A program made the translations under genes and the position numbers. Positions 8,869 to 17,564 of a DNA stretch of 64,000 bases are shown here, piece after piece. Location of the stretch: positions 496,001-560,000 of the forward strand of contig NZ_AP014836.1 of assembly GCF_002356115.1 (NCBI RefSeq), given 5' to 3'. The stretch comes from Candidatus Nitrosoglobus terrae (GTDB lineage: Bacteria > Pseudomonadota > Gammaproteobacteria > Nitrosococcales > Nitrosococcaceae). Positions within the stretch are counted from its first letter, which is position 1; each line of letters starts with the position of its first letter. The notes under the pieces were generated by a model. The model ran no database searches, was not told the origin of the DNA, and saw only the letters and a list, made by a program, of their open reading frames with translations.

Positions 8869-10338
8869 TTAAAATTTCAGTAGCTGAGCAATATTTGAGT
8901 AAGCATATTGACTTCGAACTGGGTAGTGGACACCGGTGGTGGTAGTGATGTTCACATTGGATTGGCGCTGAAATACCATCACGATATCGGAGCCACCGAA
9001 AAGGAACGCTGAGATCATCTCACCCTTAGAAACTGTTTTTCCTACCACTTCTTTACGCGCTTTCTGGTTGATTAGCGCTACCTGTTCGTCGTAGGATTTT
9101 CCTTTCCGTTCTTCTTCGGTCAGGCGAATAAGCTCTTGAGTACCCGGTTTTACAAACACAACAGACGATACCTGCGCCATGCCTATAGGAAGGATAGCAA
9201 TTTTTCCGATGGCCGTTTCCAGAACGAACAGCCCACGGCATTGTACGAACTGATAGCCCGTAGCATCTTGGGCATCTAAGTACCGGCACGGGTTTACTAC
9301 GCTAGCTAGATTTGAATTTACGTTAGCCCGTTCCTCAGCAGTATCGAGTACTTCAAGTTTAACATCCAGATAGACTTGTCCCGGAATGAACTTAGCTTCC
9401 AGTATTTTGCCTGAGGCAGGTGCATGTTGCCGATGATAATCGTAGACATTGAGAAAACTATGGACAAAAATCCCACCCTCAAAATCGCGCGCATAGGCTG
9501 AATCTTTCAGTAACTCCGGAATAGGCCATTCGATGTGTTTTACTACGATGGATGACTCCGCCGGCATGGGTTCACCGGCTGGCGTGGTGATGGCCCATTG
9601 ACCGACAAAGGTCGACTCAGCGGGGAAAGCAATTATTCGAGGATCGTCTGGCTGAGCGACTGGTCGTTGCCGGTCGATATCCTTGAACGTTCGTGAAAAC
9701 CACTCGTTAAAAGTCTTATAGTTTTTGATTCCATTTTCACCGCCGTTATAGTCTTGATAGGCATACTCTGGGCCAAATTTGTAGCTTTCAAGGTATTTAG
9801 CCGACTCTGGGGTATCGAGGAACTGGCCCCATTCGACGGCAAATTCCCTAAGCCAGAGGGATAGGGGGGTTAAATTCGCGCCTGTAGCGGGATCAACCGG
9901 GCTTTGCAGCGCAACGAGTTCGGGCTGATTAAAATAGTAGTAAAACTGTGTAAGGCGAAGGTAATCGGTACGCTCATGGTAGATATTATCTTGCCACTCC
10001 CAGACTCGAAGCCCAGGCATCCATGTCGCTAACGTGTCGATGTAGTAATAAAATTGATAGAGGTTGTGTATTCGATCAAGTTCGGGTATCCGTTGTTGGC
10101 ATACCGTCGAGATTGTACTTTGAAAAGCTCCTCCGTAAGCGTAATTGTTGATAAGATCCTTGAGTTTTTTCGTGATCGGCTGTTTAGGATCGTACACTGT
10201 ACTTGGTAGGGGTAGATTCTGAAGAAACTTCGACTCTTGCAATGCCGGTGATGAAGCGCCTTGCTTGTCTAAATGCTGGGCTTCCCGTGCTGATACTGGA
10301 TTCCATCTTAAGCGGCCATAACTTTTATGTGTCTCCAT
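8869..10338 (-). CDS. Phosphatidylserine decarboxylase-related protein
   Basis: This 489-residue protein has a C-terminal half that matches the PSD family. HSFLNVYDYHRQHAPASGKI provides the conserved HxxxxxHxP region, FVLETAIGKIAILPIGMAQV follows, and FGGSDIVMVF holds the Gly-Ser pair where PSD enzymes self-cleave to form the pyruvoyl group. Here the site reads GGS, as in the longer PSD-like proteins and not LGST. The N-terminal 200 residues are an extra domain found in long PSD-related proteins of fungi and some bacteria. It could decarboxylate a lipid or an amino acid; the true substrate is unclear. The gene is monocistronic with a terminator at 8703-8733. Confidence 0.8.
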   Translation of the reverse strand: METHKSYGRLRWNPVSAREAQHLDKQGASSPALQESKFLQNLPLPSTVYDPKQPITKKLKDLINNYAYGGAFQSTISTVCQQRIPELDRIHNLYQFYYYIDTLATWMPGLRVWEWQDNIYHERTDYLRLTQFYYYFNQPELVALQSPVDPATGANLTPLSLWLREFAVEWGQFLDTPESAKYLESYKFGPEYAYQDYNGGENGIKNYKTFNEWFSRTFKDIDRQRPVAQPDDPRIIAFPAESTFVGQWAITTPAGEPMPAESSIVVKHIEWPIPELLKDSAYARDFEGGIFVHSFLNVYDYHRQHAPASGKILEAKFIPGQVYLDVKLEVLDTAEERANVNSNLASVVNPCRYLDAQDATGYQFVQCRGLFVLETAIGKIAILPIGMAQVSSVVFVKPGTQELIRLTEEERKGKSYDEQVALINQKARKEVVGKTVSKGEMISAFLFGGSDIVMVFQRQSNVNITTTTGVHYPVRSQYAYSNIAQLLKF

Positions 10339-10564
10339 AGTATGCTCCTTGTATTTTTATGCGTATGGTTTCGTAGTAGAGGTGGAGAGTAAAGTAGATA
10401 TCCCAAAATTGCTTTGGACTTTAAAATAGATAAGCCTTGTTATAGTACTTTAGATAGTAGATCACAAGGAAAAGGGGAGATTATTAGGTTGAATTTGTGA
10501 TTGAATTGGCAGTTTTTACTGCAATCTGCTTAGCTTGTTAAGCGCTTTATCTAGCGGTAGTTTT

Positions 10565-11125
10565 CTATTCAATAATTTCTTTTAGGATTTTACACGGATT
10601 GCCTACAGCGATTACATTGTTAGGAATATCTTTAGTGACAACACTTCCAGCGCCTATTACCGTATTGTCTCCAATAGTCACCCCCGGCAGAACGGTCACA
10701 TTTCCGCCCAACCAAACATTATTACCGATGGTAATGGGTTGTGCGTATTCAAGCCCTGCGTTTCTCTGTTTTATATTGATGGGATGATTTGCTGTATAAA
10801 AACTACAATTAGGTCCTATAAATACGTTATCGCCAAATTTCACCTCGGCGCAGTCTAAAATGACTAAATTATGGTTTGAGTAAAAATTTTCCCCTATCTC
10901 TATGTTATAACCGTAATCACACCAAAAAGACTGTTCAATCAGAAAGTTATTTTTCGTTTTGTTTAATATTTTCTTAATGAGCTGAACTCTTTCCTCTGAT
11001 TCCGAGTATTGAGTTTGATTAAACTGCTGGCATAAACTTTTGCAAGTTTTACGTTCATTGATTAATTCTTCGTCATGGCTGGCGTTATATAAAAGTCCTT
11101 GTTTGCACTTTTCTTTTGCTGTCAT
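10565..11125 (-). CDS. Maltose/galactoside-type O-acetyltransferase
   Basis: This hexapeptide-repeat acetyltransferase of the LacA/Maa family is about 186 residues long. It transfers acetyl from acetyl-CoA to sugars in the cytoplasm. The typical N-terminus MTAKEKCKQGLLYNA, the catalytic region GPNCSFYTANHPI and the left-handed beta-helix repeats IGNNVWLGGNVTVLPGVTIG are visible. I chose the ATG at 11125 because it gives the usual family N-terminus. An alternative ATG at 11179 overlaps the stop of arsM in an ATGTTAA arrangement and could be translationally coupled. It lies downstream of arsR-arsM and shares their base composition. Sequence style resembles Bacteroidota homologues, which I infer from memory. 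Confidence 0.85.
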   Translation of the reverse strand: MTAKEKCKQGLLYNASHDEELINERKTCKSLCQQFNQTQYSESEERVQLIKKILNKTKNNFLIEQSFWCDYGYNIEIGENFYSNHNLVILDCAEVKFGDNVFIGPNCSFYTANHPINIKQRNAGLEYAQPITIGNNVWLGGNVTVLPGVTIGDNTVIGAGSVVTKDIPNNVIAVGNPCKILKEIIE

Positions 11126-11172
11126 GCTCTTTAATTTAGGTAAATTTAAAAAATACCGTTGAAATTTCTTAA

Positions 11173-12012
11173 TTAACATCCCCCCGAATTGGGTGTGCAA
11201 CAGCCTGCGGGTTTTTCAGCATAAACCGTTATACTTCTGATGACTGTTTCGTTTGATGTATAGGCGGCTATTTCTTCATTACTTAGGTAATTTTTCAAAA
11301 TATCGTCTGGAATAATGATGGGCTTATCTTTCTGAATAGCCATATTGGTAAAGCCTGATTTTGTAATGTAGCTTAAATATTTATCCTTATCTATCGCACT
11401 GGTAACACAACCAACATACATTTCAGCAGCGTTTTTAATTTTTTCGGGTAATTCACCGGTTAATACAATATCTGAAATACTAAAATGCCCGCCCGGTTTT
11501 AATACTCTAAAAATTTCTGCAAAAACCGCTGGTTTGTTGGGAACAAGATTTAACACACAGTTGCTTACAATGACATCAGCCGTATTAGCTGTTATCGGCA
11601 TGTTTTCAATATCACCCTGACGAAATTCAACATTGTTGAAGCCTAATTTCTCCACATTAGCACGCGCCTTAGCAATCATGGCTTCTGTAAAGTCGATCCC
11701 AATGATCTTTCCCGTTTCACCTGCTTCGGCTCTGGCTACAAAACAATCGTTGCCAGCCCCGCTTCCCAAATCAATGACAGTATCGCCTTTCTTAATTTTT
11801 GCAAATTGAGTGGGCAAACCACAGCCTAAACCCAAATCTGCATCGGGATTGTAGCCATTTAAATTATTATAGTCTTCGCTCATAATGGTATAGACTTCGG
11901 TACTGCAACTACCCGCCCCGCAGCAAGAGACAGCGTTAGTTTCTTTGTCTTGTAAGGCGATTTCACTGTATTTTTGCCTGACCATTGCTTTGGTTTCTTG
12001 TTCTGATTTCAT
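11173..12012 (-). CDS. arsM: Arsenite S-adenosylmethyltransferase
   Basis: This 279-residue SAM-dependent enzyme methylates As(III) to methylated, partly volatile arsenicals. The SAM-binding loop is VIDLGSGAGNDC. Conserved cysteines for As(III) binding appear in SCCGAGSC, GLGCGLP, SNCVLN and VGCVTSA, and the tail ends in CCTPNSGGC. An AAAGGA ribosome-binding site lies just upstream of the start. arsR is 29 bases upstream, and the acetyltransferase follows. The overall sequence, including QKYSEIALQDKETNA, is close to ArsM of Bacteroidota as I know it, so horizontal transfer is likely. Confidence 0.93.
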   Translation of the reverse strand: MKSEQETKAMVRQKYSEIALQDKETNAVSCCGAGSCSTEVYTIMSEDYNNLNGYNPDADLGLGCGLPTQFAKIKKGDTVIDLGSGAGNDCFVARAEAGETGKIIGIDFTEAMIAKARANVEKLGFNNVEFRQGDIENMPITANTADVIVSNCVLNLVPNKPAVFAEIFRVLKPGGHFSISDIVLTGELPEKIKNAAEMYVGCVTSAIDKDKYLSYITKSGFTNMAIQKDKPIIIPDDILKNYLSNEEIAAYTSNETVIRSITVYAEKPAGCCTPNSGGC

Positions 12013-12041
12013 TTTTTATCCTTTATCAAAGTGTTTAAACA

Positions 12042-12377
12042 TTAACAGCACTGTTTTTGCTGAGTAACGGCTGTGATGATGTTAGAAAAATAGTTTTTGA
12101 GGATTTTGAAAGTTGTTTCATCAATACAATAGCAAATTGCATTTCCTTCGATATTCCCTTTAATCAAACCTGCGTTTTTCAACTCTTTCAGATGTTGTGA
12201 AATGGTAGGCTGGGCCAGTGGGAGTTCATCTACAATATCACTACAAATACAAGCATTTACTTTCAATAAATATTCAATAATGGCAACTCTTGCTGGATGT
12301 CCTAAAGCTTTTGCAATGGTCGCAATTTGATTTTGTCGGTCTGTATAGTGATCTGTTTTTGTTGCTCCCATTTTCAA
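12042..12377 (-). CDS. arsR: ArsR family metalloregulator
   Basis: This 111-residue winged-helix repressor probably binds its own promoter until arsenite is present. The helix-turn-helix is around LAQPTISQHLKELKNAGLIKG. Candidate metal ligands are Cys in NACICSDI and in ICYCID, plus a CC pair at the C-terminus (QKQCC). It is the first gene of the arsR-arsM-acetyltransferase operon. A perfect 16-bp palindrome lies 12 bases upstream of its start codon and is the probable operator. Confidence 0.9.
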   Translation of the reverse strand: MKMGATKTDHYTDRQNQIATIAKALGHPARVAIIEYLLKVNACICSDIVDELPLAQPTISQHLKELKNAGLIKGNIEGNAICYCIDETTFKILKNYFSNIITAVTQQKQCC

Positions 12378-12388
12378 TCTCTATTATC

Positions 12389-12404
12389 TAATATTGCAAT
12401 ATTA
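12389..12404. promoter_or_regulatory. Probable ArsR operator (16-bp palindrome)
   Basis: TAATATTGCAATATTA is a perfect palindrome located 12-27 bases upstream of the arsR start codon. ArsR/SmtB proteins bind AT-rich inverted repeats of this kind, so autoregulation is likely. Confidence 0.65.
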
Positions 12405-12789
12405 CTATATAATTTTAAATAGGGAAGATATTTTTTGATATTTGGTTAGCTCAAGTTTTTTGGAGAAATCTTTTTTTATTGAGTGATTTCGGATTAGGTA
12501 GGGCGATATAATGATTAGTATATTAGTAAATAAAATTAGTTTTAAAAAGTCAAAATTAATATTGGGTTGAATAAAAACCATGTGCATTTTCATCTGTAAT
12601 GTGAGTTAAACCGCAATTATTTTTTTGTTTTATAGCTGTCATCAATGTGGTAGCTGTTTGGCGCAGACAGGGATTTATTGCACTAACACTGAACCGGAGA
12701 ACCAGCCTTCAGGTTTACGGAAAATTCAACCGATTCCGTTTACTGATGCTCTTACAAAAATACTTGTTATCTGCCATTCGTTCATTTAT

Positions 12790-12820
12790 TTTGCCACTTC
12801 AAAAGTTTGTGCTAAATTTG
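12790..12820 (+). promoter_or_regulatory. Bacteroidota-type promoter for the methyltransferase gene
   Basis: TTTG at 12790-12793 and TAAATTTG at 12813-12820 are separated by exactly 19 bases. This matches the -33/-7 consensus of Bacteroidota primary sigma factor promoters (TTTG, then TAnnTTTG). It lies about 30 bases before the methyltransferase ATG. No E. coli-like -35/-10 pair is evident at this position. Confidence 0.55.
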
Positions 12821-12851
12821 TAACCCTTGTATAAGGTTGTATAGCCTAGTT

Positions 12852-14090
12852 ATGGATAAATATTTAACATTGTCAGAAACGGCTGAACTGCTTGGCAAGA
12901 ACAAAGAAACGCTAAGACGTTGGGACAGGGACGGAAAATTGTCTGCCGTTCGTGAACCGATAAGTAACTATCGTGTTTACCGTAAATCAGAAGTGTTAGA
13001 GTTGTTTTCTGATTTTGTTCAGGTTGATACAAAAGAGCCTATTTCAAATGCTGTCGAGCCAAATTATGAATACAAAGTTTTAGAATTATTTGCAGGTGCG
13101 GGTGGTTTGGCTATTGGTATGGAAAAAGCAGGTTTGAAGTGTGTTGCTTTGAACGAAATTGACAAATTCGCTTGTCAAACTTTGCGTAAAAACCGACCAC
13201 ATTGGAATATTTTGGAAGGTGATATTAAGAATTTTAACTTTTCAAAATACAAAGGAAAAGCCGATGTTGTTACAGGTGGTTTTCCTTGCCAAGCGTTCAG
13301 TTATGCCGGTAAAAAATTAGGGTTGGCAGATACAAGAGGAACATTTTTTTACGAATTTGCAAGAGTTGTAAAGGAAGTCAATCCGCCTATTTGTATTGGC
13401 GAAAATGTGCGTGGTTTGTTAAGCCATGACAATGGAAAAACTTTACAAGGAATGATTTCAGTTTTGGATGAAATCGGTTATGGCGTAGTGCCTATTCAAG
13501 TTCTGAAAGCCATAAATTATAAGGTTCCTCAAAAAAGAGAACGATTGATTTTGGTTGGCATTGGAAAAGATGTTACTGCAAAATTCGAATACCCGAAACC
13601 TTACAAGAAAATTTATAATCTGAAAGATGCTTTAAAAAAAGGCGAATTGTTTGATTGTAATGTACCCAAATCAAACGGAGCAAAATATCCTCAAAGCAAA
13701 AAAGAAGTGTTGGATTTAGTACCACCAAAAGGATATTGGCGAGATTTACCTTTGGAAATTCAAAAAGAATTTATGGGCGGAAGTTTTCATTTGGGTGGTG
13801 GAAAAACGGGAATTGCCCGAAGAATTGGTTGGGACGAGCCTTGCCTGACTTTAACTTGCAGTCCTGCTCAAAAACAAACTGAAAGATGTCATCCTGATGA
13901 AACCAGACCCTTTACCGTTAGAGAATATGCAAGAATACAAACCTTTCCCGATGAATGGGAGTTTGCAGGTTCGTTGGCTCAACAATATAAGCAGATTGGC
14001 AATGCTGTTCCAGTAAATTTAGCACGAGAAGTTGGCTATTCGATTGTGAAATTTTTGAATGATTATTACAATTTATCAAATCCTAAATAA
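12852..14090 (+). CDS. DNA (cytosine-5-)-methyltransferase with N-terminal HTH
   Basis: This 412-residue protein has two parts. The first 55 residues form an excisionase/MerR-like helix-turn-helix (LSETAELLGKNKETLRRWDR). The rest is a C5-cytosine methyltransferase with motif I ELFAGAGGLAIGMEKAG, motif IV GGFPCQAFSYAG holding the catalytic Cys, motif VI GENVRGLL, motif VIII QKRERLILVG, and the C-terminal motif X QIGNAVPVNLA. The HTH probably binds DNA near the gene and may autoregulate it. Start ATG 12852 was preferred over TTG 12837. There is no Shine-Dalgarno sequence, which is typical of Bacteroidota genes. It converges on, and overlaps by 25 bases, the restriction gene. Confidence 0.92.
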   Translation: MDKYLTLSETAELLGKNKETLRRWDRDGKLSAVREPISNYRVYRKSEVLELFSDFVQVDTKEPISNAVEPNYEYKVLELFAGAGGLAIGMEKAGLKCVALNEIDKFACQTLRKNRPHWNILEGDIKNFNFSKYKGKADVVTGGFPCQAFSYAGKKLGLADTRGTFFYEFARVVKEVNPPICIGENVRGLLSHDNGKTLQGMISVLDEIGYGVVPIQVLKAINYKVPQKRERLILVGIGKDVTAKFEYPKPYKKIYNLKDALKKGELFDCNVPKSNGAKYPQSKKEVLDLVPPKGYWRDLPLEIQKEFMGGSFHLGGGKTGIARRIGWDEPCLTLTCSPAQKQTERCHPDETRPFTVREYARIQTFPDEWEFAGSLAQQYKQIGNAVPVNLAREVGYSIVKFLNDYYNLSNPK

Positions 14091-14830
14091 TAGCTGTAAT
14101 TTTCGAAAGTTATTTGGTCGAGGATAGAACGATTAGTTTTTTCGGTTTCGGAAATGATTTCTTCCAAAGCCGAATTTTCTTTTACACTATCGTCTTTCTC
14201 AACTGATTTCAAATAGTCGTTAATGGCTTTTGGTAATGCTTTATATAATTGAAAAAGTGCATTATCCTGCCCAGAAAGCAAAGCATAAAATTGGTCACCT
14301 GAAATTTTATAAACTCTTGAATGACTGTATTCTTTTCCATTAATTTCACCTTTCCATAGCTTGTTAAAACTTCCTTTTGCTAAAATCTGAACCCAATAAC
14401 ATTTAGCTTTTTTATAGTCATCTGCATAACGGGCTAATTTTTGAAACAGAGCTTCAGCCGAACTGCTGTTCATCGTGTTATGCTTGTTTTTGATGTCAGC
14501 AAAAAGCGTGTTGTCTTTTGCTTTTATATCAAAACCACTCAAATTCCCAGCTTCGTAATCTTTAATTCCGCCTAAAATTTGTTCGTGAAACGTTCCAATA
14601 GAGTTATTAATAGATTTGTCAATTTGTCGAAGAATTTCAGATTGAATTAAATCATCTTCGTTGAGGCCATTGAATTTAGCGTCAAAAGTTAGCTTGATCG
14701 TATCAACCTTATTGGTGTAGAAACTCTTTTTTGAGATGTTGTTTTTGGCTCGTAAATAGGCTTTGTGTAAATTTTCAATACAGTTTAATAGATGTTCGTC
14801 TGAAATAAAGTTTACATATTTGTTTGTCAT
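14066..14830 (-). CDS. Eco47II-type restriction endonuclease (likely GGNCC)
   Basis: This 254-residue protein matches the Eco47II/SinI/Sau96I restriction family as I remember it. FISDEHLLNCIENLHKAY is followed by IKLTFDAKFNG and by the nuclease core FADIKNKHNTMNSSSAEALF, where D, the lysines and nearby acids form the PD-(D/E)xK-like active site. The family cuts at GGNCC; the exact site here is inferred. It is encoded convergently to the cytosine methyltransferase, with overlapping 3' ends, forming a type II restriction-modification system. It seems intact and full length. Confidence 0.82.
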   Translation of the reverse strand: MTNKYVNFISDEHLLNCIENLHKAYLRAKNNISKKSFYTNKVDTIKLTFDAKFNGLNEDDLIQSEILRQIDKSINNSIGTFHEQILGGIKDYEAGNLSGFDIKAKDNTLFADIKNKHNTMNSSSAEALFQKLARYADDYKKAKCYWVQILAKGSFNKLWKGEINGKEYSHSRVYKISGDQFYALLSGQDNALFQLYKALPKAINDYLKSVEKDDSVKENSALEEIISETEKTNRSILDQITFENYSYYLGFDKL

Positions 14831-15189
14831 TACAATTAGTTGTTAGATTTTGGTTGTTAAACTACAAAATTTTTAGCTCAATTTCTTATACGAACGTTCA
14901 AAAAGAATGATAGGTAATGGTTCGGGGCTTTGCGTCTAGGCGGGTTTTGGAGTACAAAACTTCAATTTATTACTAAAGCTCAATAGTAACATTTAGATCC
15001 AAGCTTGCATGTCAGCTCGCTTGACGCAAAACTGTTTGTTATGCACTAGCTATTTCATCAGTATATTTTATGGTTAATTTATCTTTTAATCCAAAAATTG
15101 TTAAGGCTTCTTTCAATAAAATAGGACTTATTTTCTTACCAGCCTTTAATTAGAGATGCGTTAGCTTTAGGTTGTAGGATATTAGCATC
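14831..15189. other. Right flank of the restriction-modification block
   Basis: No complete gene is seen. There is a long-range inverted repeat, TTTGCGTC at 14929-14936 with its complement at 15023-15030. It is followed by GTTATGC at 15038-15044, which is reminiscent of integron attC sites but not a strict match. On the minus strand, from about 15150 down to 15040, a 36-codon frame without a good start (LKAGKKISPILLKEAL...) looks like the tail of a dead gene. Confidence 0.35.
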
Positions 15190-16473
15190 TTATAGATTAC
15201 CCTCAAATATAAATTGCTCAATTTTACGCCATAGAGCAATGGAATAATGAGGCGATGTAAAGTGAGATGAAAGGCGGGCGCATTGGATAGCAATAGGCTC
15301 TGAGGTGCAAAGGGTATGCAGTTCTTGGGCTAGGTTTTGGGGTCGTAGCTTTTTGACGGGAATCACTCTACCGGCACCGAGTGAAGTAACGCGAGTGCCA
15401 TTGTCGAATTGATCCCAAGCGAATGGAGTAATCAATTGAGGGGTTCCAGAGCGTAGCGCTTCAGCGGTGGTGCCAACGCCCCCATGATGAACCAGTGCTG
15501 CGGTATGTTTCAGAAGAGCTGATAGGGGTACGTAGGGTTGCCAGAGCACCGACTGTGGAAGGGGCGAAGGAATCTGGGCTTGGTTTTTAGTGAGAAAAAT
15601 AGCACGTCGCCCAATTTTATTGATAGCGGCAAGGGCGCAGGCGAAAAATTTGGCTGCGTGGAAATTTCCGGTACCTGGGGTGAACACAATAGGTTTTTCG
15701 CCTGCTTCAAGGAAGTCAGAGAGTTCCTTAGAGAAGCTTTGTTGCCCAGTGGTGTCAAATAGCTGAAAATCCCCTTCAATTAAAGAGCGTGGCCAGTCCG
15801 GTGCCGTAGGTGCAAACCACGAGGGAAAGAGAGTCACCGTAAGGTCTGGGGCTTGGGCGATATGGGTAAGAAAGGAATGAATCTTAGGAAGCCCTAGAGG
15901 TATTCTCGCTGCATTAACTTGAGTGACGGCAAAGGGATCAATACGTTGTTTTTCTATAAACCACCAAAGACCACGTCGCCAACTCATGGGTACCCAGCGA
16001 GGTACGGACAATGAGCTCATACCAATGGTTAGGGGATCATAGCAGGTTTTAAGATTCGAGGGCGCCAGATAAGCGCTTACCACTGATTTTACAAGGTTAA
16101 GCTCACGGGCGATGATTGCGCCTGATATAACGAGCGGATGGGCAATGATAACTTGTGGCGTGGGTATAGAGGCGGACTCAATGGCATCGAGATATTGCTT
16201 TAGCTGATTACTATAGTGGGCAAAAAGCGTGGAGAGTCCTTTCTTGGGGTCCCATATATTTGGATTATTAAGGGTATGGAAAAATTCTTCCTCTGTCCCT
16301 GCACCGGCAAAAGGAATTCCAGCATCGCGAATAAGATTTTCATAGTGGAAATTAGTGATGAATGTGACCTTGCGTCCGAGAGTTTGTAGTGTTTTTGCAA
16401 TACGCAAAAATGGATACATATCGCCAGTAGTACCGATAGTAACAATGAAATAGTGGGGAGAAGTATTAGACAT
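15190..16473 (-). CDS. UGT-like (family 1/28) glycosyltransferase
   Basis: This 427-residue GT-B fold glycosyltransferase resembles the bacterial enzymes that glycosylate macrolides, sterols or carotenoids. The N-terminal acceptor domain starts with IVTIGTTGDMYPFLRIAKTL. The C-terminal donor domain carries the signature LVHHGGVGTTAEALRSGTPQLITPF followed by WDQFDNG. Donor is probably a UDP- or dTDP-sugar; the acceptor is unknown. It is transcribed alone and divergently from the 3-methyladenine glycosylase gene. There is no signal peptide, so it acts in the cytoplasm or at the inner membrane face. Confidence 0.88.
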   Translation of the reverse strand: MSNTSPHYFIVTIGTTGDMYPFLRIAKTLQTLGRKVTFITNFHYENLIRDAGIPFAGAGTEEEFFHTLNNPNIWDPKKGLSTLFAHYSNQLKQYLDAIESASIPTPQVIIAHPLVISGAIIARELNLVKSVVSAYLAPSNLKTCYDPLTIGMSSLSVPRWVPMSWRRGLWWFIEKQRIDPFAVTQVNAARIPLGLPKIHSFLTHIAQAPDLTVTLFPSWFAPTAPDWPRSLIEGDFQLFDTTGQQSFSKELSDFLEAGEKPIVFTPGTGNFHAAKFFACALAAINKIGRRAIFLTKNQAQIPSPLPQSVLWQPYVPLSALLKHTAALVHHGGVGTTAEALRSGTPQLITPFAWDQFDNGTRVTSLGAGRVIPVKKLRPQNLAQELHTLCTSEPIAIQCARLSSHFTSPHYSIALWRKIEQFIFEGNL

Positions 16474-16674
16474 AGCGGCTAAGTTTCAGTTGAAGAAAAC
16501 TATATTTTTCTGCCCTTAGCAAGAAGAATTTTATCTTCTGCCAAAACCCCTTTTTATTCATAGATTACAGTGTAGGAATGAAATAGGTTCTTTTCTAGTG
16601 CCTTTAAAGATATCTATCTTTACCCCATGCTAAAATTAAAATTAAACTTTATTTTATGAAAGCATAGAGAGAAG

Positions 16675-17286
16675 ATGACTGATTTGTTGCCCCGGGATTT
16701 CTATGCTCGGGACTCCCTTGAAGTGGCAGCCGATTTATTAGGGGCTTTGCTATACCAAGATCAAATCCTACTGAAGATCACGGAAACAGAAGCCTATCGC
16801 TGGCCAGAGGATACAGCTAATCACGGTTGTGTTCATGGCCGCACCCAAAGAAATGAGGCCCTCTGGGGGCCACCGGGTTTAGCGTATGTCTATTTATGCT
16901 ATGGGATTCATTATTTGTTTAATGTGGCTACGGGAGAAGCAGGGCAATCAGCCGCCGTATTAATTCGAGCCTGTGAGCCAGTTGCCGGTTTTGAATTGAT
17001 TCAAAGCCGCCGAAGAGGCCAGTTACTTAAGCCCAACCTTTTAGCGGGCCCTGGCAAGATAGGGGCGGCTTTAGGGTTGAATTTAAGCTGGAATCATCAT
17101 CCGGTTTATGAAGCAGGAGGGCTTGAGATTCGAGCGGGAGATCAAATCACGGATTATCTTATCGGCCCTCGGGTAGGGATTGATTCGGCTAAGCCTGAAC
17201 ATCGAGATGCCCCGTGGCGATTTGCGATTGCCGATAACCCTTGGGTCAGCTGCCGATCTAAATTGCGTTCTAGGGCTAAAAATTAG
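16675..17286 (+). CDS. 3-methyladenine DNA glycosylase (AAG/MPG family)
   Basis: This 203-residue base-excision repair enzyme removes alkylated purines. The N-terminal LLPRDFYARDSLEVAADLLG, the catalytic glutamate region ITETEAYRWPEDTANHG and the tyrosine-rich YVYLCYGIHYLFNV are hallmarks of the mammalian-type AAG/MPG fold. Length is normal for the bacterial family. It stands alone, and the stop codon is TAG. Together with the large UvrA and ExoIII genes nearby it adds to repair functions in the window, though they are not in one operon. Confidence 0.93.
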   Translation: MTDLLPRDFYARDSLEVAADLLGALLYQDQILLKITETEAYRWPEDTANHGCVHGRTQRNEALWGPPGLAYVYLCYGIHYLFNVATGEAGQSAAVLIRACEPVAGFELIQSRRRGQLLKPNLLAGPGKIGAALGLNLSWNHHPVYEAGGLEIRAGDQITDYLIGPRVGIDSAKPEHRDAPWRFAIADNPWVSCRSKLRSRAKN

Positions 17287-17564
17287 GTAAATAGCTCATG
17301 GTTCGTTTTTATATTTTAAATTAAGTTTAAAAAACAATCTAAAAATAAAGGAGAGTTATGGGAAGGTGCAGGTATGCGTGCTGATTTTTATCCATAGGAA
17401 TCTCCATGTTGGAATGATGGCTAGGAAGTAGATTTATGCGGAAGTAAATGATTTGCATAGCAACCATCTTAATCTAAGTAAAACTTTAATTTTTGCGATA
17501 AATAATTTAAATAACCGAAAACCCAATCCTTGCGGAAAATTGTACTAGATACTTGCTTACGCTT

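Noticed and set aside
12405-12593. Minus-strand frame of 62 codons upstream of arsR
   Set aside because: It is built of very AT-rich sequence with a composition expected by chance.
12625-12834. Plus-strand frame of 69 codons before the methyltransferase gene
   Set aside because: It overlaps the promoter region and has no ribosome-binding site or family resemblance; it may be part of an older relic.
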